In this document: one piece after another, positions 56,901 through 62,900 of the stretch | Numbering within the stretch: position 1 is the stretch's first letter | Layout of the letters: each line of letters begins with the position of its first letter | Source: Sclerodactyla briareus | Taxonomy: Eukaryota; Echinodermata; Holothuroidea; Dendrochirotida; Sclerodactylidae | NCBI GenBank assembly: GCA_026419785.1 | Contig: JAODTK010005682.1 | Location: 124,001-188,000, forward strand | DNA length: 64,000 bases | Reading direction: 5' to 3' | Notes under the pieces: generated by a model | What the model was told of the DNA's origin: nothing | The model's input: the letters and a program-made list of their open reading frames with translations, nothing else | Database searches by the model: none | Position numbers and translations under genes: made by a program

Positions 56901-59900
56901 GTTCAAGGCACGTCTACACAAAATTTGAAAGAACATTACTTTTATAATCAGGGTCGTCTGATCGTCTAGAACGACAACAATTTGACGAAACTTTGTTTTG
57001 GACCTTTCCTCCAATTTTCACTGTGCTCCAGTCTGGACACAAGATCATGGCGCTGGTGAAAAGCATAGGTCTGCTCTCATTAGGTCATGAGCCTCTATTA
57101 GAATGAATACGTTCATAGATTGTGCAAAGCCCTTCCCCCCCCCCCCTTTCTGCGAAAGGGGAGGAACTACTGCATGCACATTCTACAACATGCGTGGACA
57201 ACCGATGGCCCACAGGCTGAACCCGGCCTGTGAGGCCGATCCTCTTGACCTGTGGCTTGCTCGATGAGTGTAGGTTTATCACCCTACACCCTCAAGGTAG
57301 GATTCCATAAGTGTAGATGCCGGGTGTGCTATTAATGTCAAAATTATATTGTTACGTTGATATGAAAGCGAATAAAATCAAATAAATTGTATAATCATGC
57401 CAAAAGTCCATAGAAACGCAGCAGTTCATGCCTGCGTACGTTGATTGGATTCATGAGGAAGATATTCGTTAGTGTCAGTTGCGATATTCGGCATCAACGC
57501 CACGTTGGTACATGTGGTAATTTTGCCTACGTGGTGCTTGTTTCATTCTACTTTGAATACATTCTGCCCCCATGGTACTTACCTCCATCTATGCAAATTG
57601 AATACAGCATATGAACAACACAATCACTAGAATACACTGACCTTCTGACGTGAATTGGACATTTATGGCATTTATACCGCACTCCGCATCCGTTGCTTAT
57701 GGAATCCCACCTTTAGTCTCTTGAAACTGGCATTTGAAGGTTCTTCCGCCTTGTATCAGTCTTCTCACGATATACACAGGAATGACATCATATGGCTATA
57801 GTCTAACAAGACGATCGCACTGTAGGGTTTGTTCTGGCCCATCTGCCAGTCTGGACATTCACACACAGGGGCGGAGCCTACTGTTCAATGATGCAGTAGA
57901 TTGACAACCTTGTGAAAAGGGCTATCATGTTCTCAATGCCCATGCGCTGTTAATGTTTGAGAGCTACGACACATGAGTTATAATGAGGAGAATCTCAAAT
58001 TCTTGGGACTTGACAAATGGACCTCTGCAGACGATTTGATTTGATTTCTATGGGTTCTGGAAGCCAATTGAGGCTCATCTTGGAACCCTGGCCGTATTGA
58101 ACTGGCGATAACTCGCCTTCTCTTCTCGGGCAGTGCTCAGATGTTAACGGGTCAGGGGTGTAACCAATCCCAACCTGCTCCCGGGACTTGCCGGTTTTAC
58201 GTCCCCATCCGAAAGGACTATCAGCAAACTCCAGGACCCGACCACTTTCTCAAGACCTGGAGGAGCGGAGTTCAGGTTCAACGTGAGTGCTAACAGCCGA
58301 CAGACGAGACTTAATTGCAAATATCCGTAACCCACCCCAAGTAACCCCCCCCAGGAAACTACTGCATCACAGCGGAACATGAAGTGGAGACCAAGCCCTC
58401 GCCCATCGCAACTGCATGTACAGCCACCCAGGGAATATCGTCCGGTGCCTGCTGGAATTCGAACCCAGAATATTTTTGTTGTAAAGTGTCACTGATACCA
58501 CTTAACCATTCTTCCGCCAAGTCATACTTTTCGTGAACAGCTCGACGGAGGTATGCACCAGAGAAAATATTAGCCTCCCTCAAAGTTTAAGAATGGCTCT
58601 CACATACGATATGCTTCATCAGGGTACCCTTCCTGAGCTGTGAATGGTTTGCGCATGCCTGTTCCCTAGCACACCCAGCCGTGAGGGAATCACTAAAGTA
58701 AGAATATTTCAGGCTGACATTCACTGCACTTGGAAGAGTTTCTAACTATATTTTTATTCCTCCGACAGGCCCTACAGGAAGCCCTCATCAGGTGTGGCAT
58801 GCACATCGGCTCAATGAGTACACCAGAGGAGATGTCAGTCCAGGTATGGAGTTAACCTGTATATCATCTATTGACTTTTCTAAGAGACACCCATCGCCAG
58901 TTAGGAATCACTTCTCCAAGCTGGTGGCATGAGACTCATCTCATCAGTCGAGTTTGGTTATCGTTGCATGGAGTTACCTGTCATACTTCTGGATGTTTGG
59001 TACAATATGCTACTCGAGTACGGGAAAATTGGGGCCACACAAGAAGCAGCTGCTCCTGATCTTCACTGGCTCCCGTTTTGTGGCCGAATTAATACTCTCC
59101 TCATTCCAAAATAACTCTTCCATCAGGCTCCTTCCAGGATACGATCATTTCATATCGGCCTACAGGGCATTCTCCGGTCGGCAGCAGGTCTTGCGATGTG
59201 TGGCCAGAAACGGCAACAGTACTACGGTGATGTGTGTTCTATGGTTGCTGCACCTGCATAGTAGAAGAATTCTATTTGGCAGTGCATCTGTGACTCACCT
59301 AATTTGGGTACAGAGTGTAGAGTTTAAGACTTATTATTTGAAACTGAGTTGTTGTCAAGCGCTTAGAGCAGTATTTGACTGATGAAACGCTATATAAATA
59401 CTGTATCTATTCTATTCTATTCTATTCTATTCTATTCTATTCTATTCTATTCTATTCTATTCTATTCTATTCTATTCATCTTTTTCCCTTGTGAAAATGA
59501 CATTTGTATTTTTGCACGCTTGATGACTGATGAAGTATAATCCAACAATCATATGGACCCACGATAACTGAACCAGTCTCTTGCTCTTCCTTCCCCCCCC
59601 CCCCTAAGGTGGTTGAAATGGAGTACGATGATACGCGGTCACCGCCCAGTTTGAGAGCTGTCGGGACAGGATCACCAGCATCCCCAGTATCATCAAAGAG
59701 ATATGCCGACCCTATCAACAAGGTGACTCAATGTGGATGCATTGCACCATGTTGGGGCATGGTGGGGACCATTGTCGCATCCTGGAGTAATGCTCATTAT
59801 TCACTGGATTCAAATAAAGTTTCGGATAAATTATACAGTCGCAGTGTGTTATGTGTATAAGGCGGCTAGTGAGGCCGACTTGTTAACACAATTACCTGAC

Positions 59901-62900
59901 CCTACCTTGATGGACGAAGCCTAAAGGTATCGGGTTTCCCATAATGAGCACGATTCCCATAGTTTTTGGATCAGGCTAAAGATCATCTGAAGTCAACAGA
60001 GGTCATAGTCTAGAACCTTGTGAACACGATGAAATCCAGAATACTTGGTCTAATCCAGCTGCAATTGGGTATGCAGCTCTTCGATGACGAGTATAAGAAC
60101 CATGTTGCTTTTGGTGTATACAGGGGGGATTTTTGAGAGGAAATTGGATTTTTTTTATTTTCCATTTTAGCAATTTTCAGCTTGTTAAAGAAAAACTTGA
60201 CCCCATCTAGATGGATGAACCACATGGTATGTACATGAGGTCGACATGGATAGATCAAGTGATCTAAAGCAGGCAAGAACCCCGTGCCCGTGATTCAAGT
60301 GAAACTCACGTTTATGAATCTAAGTTTGGATTTTCATCAAAGCGCATCTGATGAGCTACAGTGGGGAGGTCAAGGGTATGAGTCTCCATTGGTACTTATC
60401 TAAGACTTGGTCCTACCTCAATGCAACTAGCACTGGAACTGTGGTGACTTCAAAAAAAATAAGCAGAGAATACAAAACATCCATCAGAATCACTATCTCA
60501 ATTTTATCTTATGATTTGTGATAATCTGTTATATTTGTGGAATTTATAAAGTAAAGTATGGAGGGAAGCAATTTTCTGGGGCAATAATAACCTTAACACA
60601 CTCAGCAGTAAATTGAAGTTTGGCAGGGGCATGGGGGTAAAGATCGAAATGCTCCCATCATGCAATAGTATATGTAGTATGACATGTGAAACCCTGTGAA
60701 ATATATTTTTTATATTATCAAAATGTGTGAGAGTTCACTTGTAGGTTGTATGGGACAGATGGGTTCGAAAGAAAAAGTCAGTAGACCTTTGTGAGATGTG
60801 GTTTAGTTTTTTGTTTTTTCAATTTCGAAAAAAAGAAATACATAAGGAGATTCCTTGTGTGGTTCCAACTGCTGCATCTCACATAGCTGCACAACATGGA
60901 CTCTCCCTCACTATCTGCAAAGTGGGCCAACTTTGAAGGTTTTACTTTGGCATAAACCATTTATTGATTCCTTGACGAAGTCCCAAGGAATCTAGGCTCT
61001 CACGTCGTGTGTGTGTGTGGGTTGTGTGTGGCTGTGTTTGTGTGTGTGTGTTGCTTGCGTTTGTGGATCCAGTAAACGGGGACTCACACGGGATCCTTTT
61101 CACGTACTGGGGTTACGGGCGCGCGAACCGGGGATATCCCCGTTTGTTTGTTCCCCGTTTCCATAGAAACGCCCACAAAAAAAAGCGAATGTGGGATATC
61201 CCCGGTCCTGTGTTTCCCTTAAAACTGCTTAAAAATGAGCTTGTAGTGGTAGGGGTACCCCTATGTAGGTTTTGCACTGATGTCCCCATTTCCATAGGTG
61301 AAAGATCCATGTCCCGTTTTGTGCGTACCCAGTTTGGGCCCCTACACAGGTTATTCCGTTGTGTGACAATAGATGCGGGATGTAACATGCGTTTACTGTA
61401 CTAATCCGTGCGATGACCATAAGCCTGTTAACACAACCGACTTTTGCGAGACATTTTTTTTTTCCCCGAGGACCTGAAATCGGTCCTCGGAAGAAAATGC
61501 TTTTAAACGATTCTACATATCCCCCTCTATCTCCAAGGGCATTAGAAGCTGTCCTCGGATATACTTTATAGTGGTGATGCCAAGATTTTTTCAGTGGTGT
61601 GTGATGAGTGTTAAGTTTTAACCCTTCATCGAGTACAATTACCGTGCAAAATGCCGAGGACTTAAACACACCTCGCACACACCATTTCGGACTAGTTTTT
61701 TTTTTCGGCAATGACGTCTCGCAATACTGTAAAGTCCCGTGTGTGTGTGTGTGTGTGACGCCTCAGCTGTAAACACGATAACTGATCAGGTCTGAGTAGG
61801 TCAGAGGCTCATACTTGGTATTTGTGTTCCCCATGAGAGACAAGACCCTATTGTTCTTGGGTCAGCTCAGAGTCACCGAGGTCACCAGAGGTCAAAGTCT
61901 GAAAACCTTGTAAACACGATAAGTCCAGAATGGTTGGTCTTTCAAGTTTGAAATTAGGTGTATATCTTTCTTTGGGTTTACAGGAACCCTATTGTTTTTG
62001 GTTCGGTCAGGAGGGAATTTTGGTCGAGAATAGAAAATTTGTGAAAATTTGATATTTTGGCCAATTTCGGCTTGTAACAGCGATCAAGTCTACCCCACCT
62101 GGATTATGATGCTCATCTGGTATTTGTGTTCCCCATGATGAGTACAATAACCCTATTGTTTTTGGTTCATGTCAGAGGTCATCTGAGGTCACCAGAGGTC
62201 AAAGTCTGAAAACCTTGTCAAACATGATAAGTCCATAATTGTTGGTCTGATCGAGTTGAAATTAGGTTTAAATCTTTTCTTATGAGGAGTTACAGAAAAC
62301 CCTATTGTTTTTTGGGTTCAGGTCCGGAGTGGAATAGTGGTTGAGAATAGAAATTTGGTATTTTTTGGCCAATTTGGCTTGTAAACGACGAAACTCGACC
62401 CCACCTGGAGATGAAGCTCTACTTGTGTATGTGTGTTCCCCATGATGAGTACATGAACCCTATTGTTTTTGGGGTCAGATCAGAGTGTCATCTGAGGTCA
62501 CCGAGGTCCAAGTCGAAAACTTGTAAACACACGATAAGTCCAGAACATTGGTCTGATCAGGTTGAAATTAGTGTGTATCTTCCTTATGGGGAGTGCATTA
62601 ACCCCGATGTTTTTTTGGGAAAGGGCGGGGTGAATAAAGCTCAGACTTGGTTTGTGTTTCCCCATGATGATTAATGAAATCCCTATTGTTTTGGGGTTAG
62701 GTCGGAGGTCATCTAAGGTTACCAGGTTCAAAGTCTGAAAACCTTGAAATTTAGTGTGTAACTTTCTCACCAAGGGTAAGCAGGAACCCTATTATTGGTT
62801 GGTAAGATAGGAAATTTGTCAGACGGTATGTTTCCATAATGATCTGCTACATCTCCCAGTTGTCCCTGTGTCTGGCTATGGTTTGACAGAAACAGTCAAG

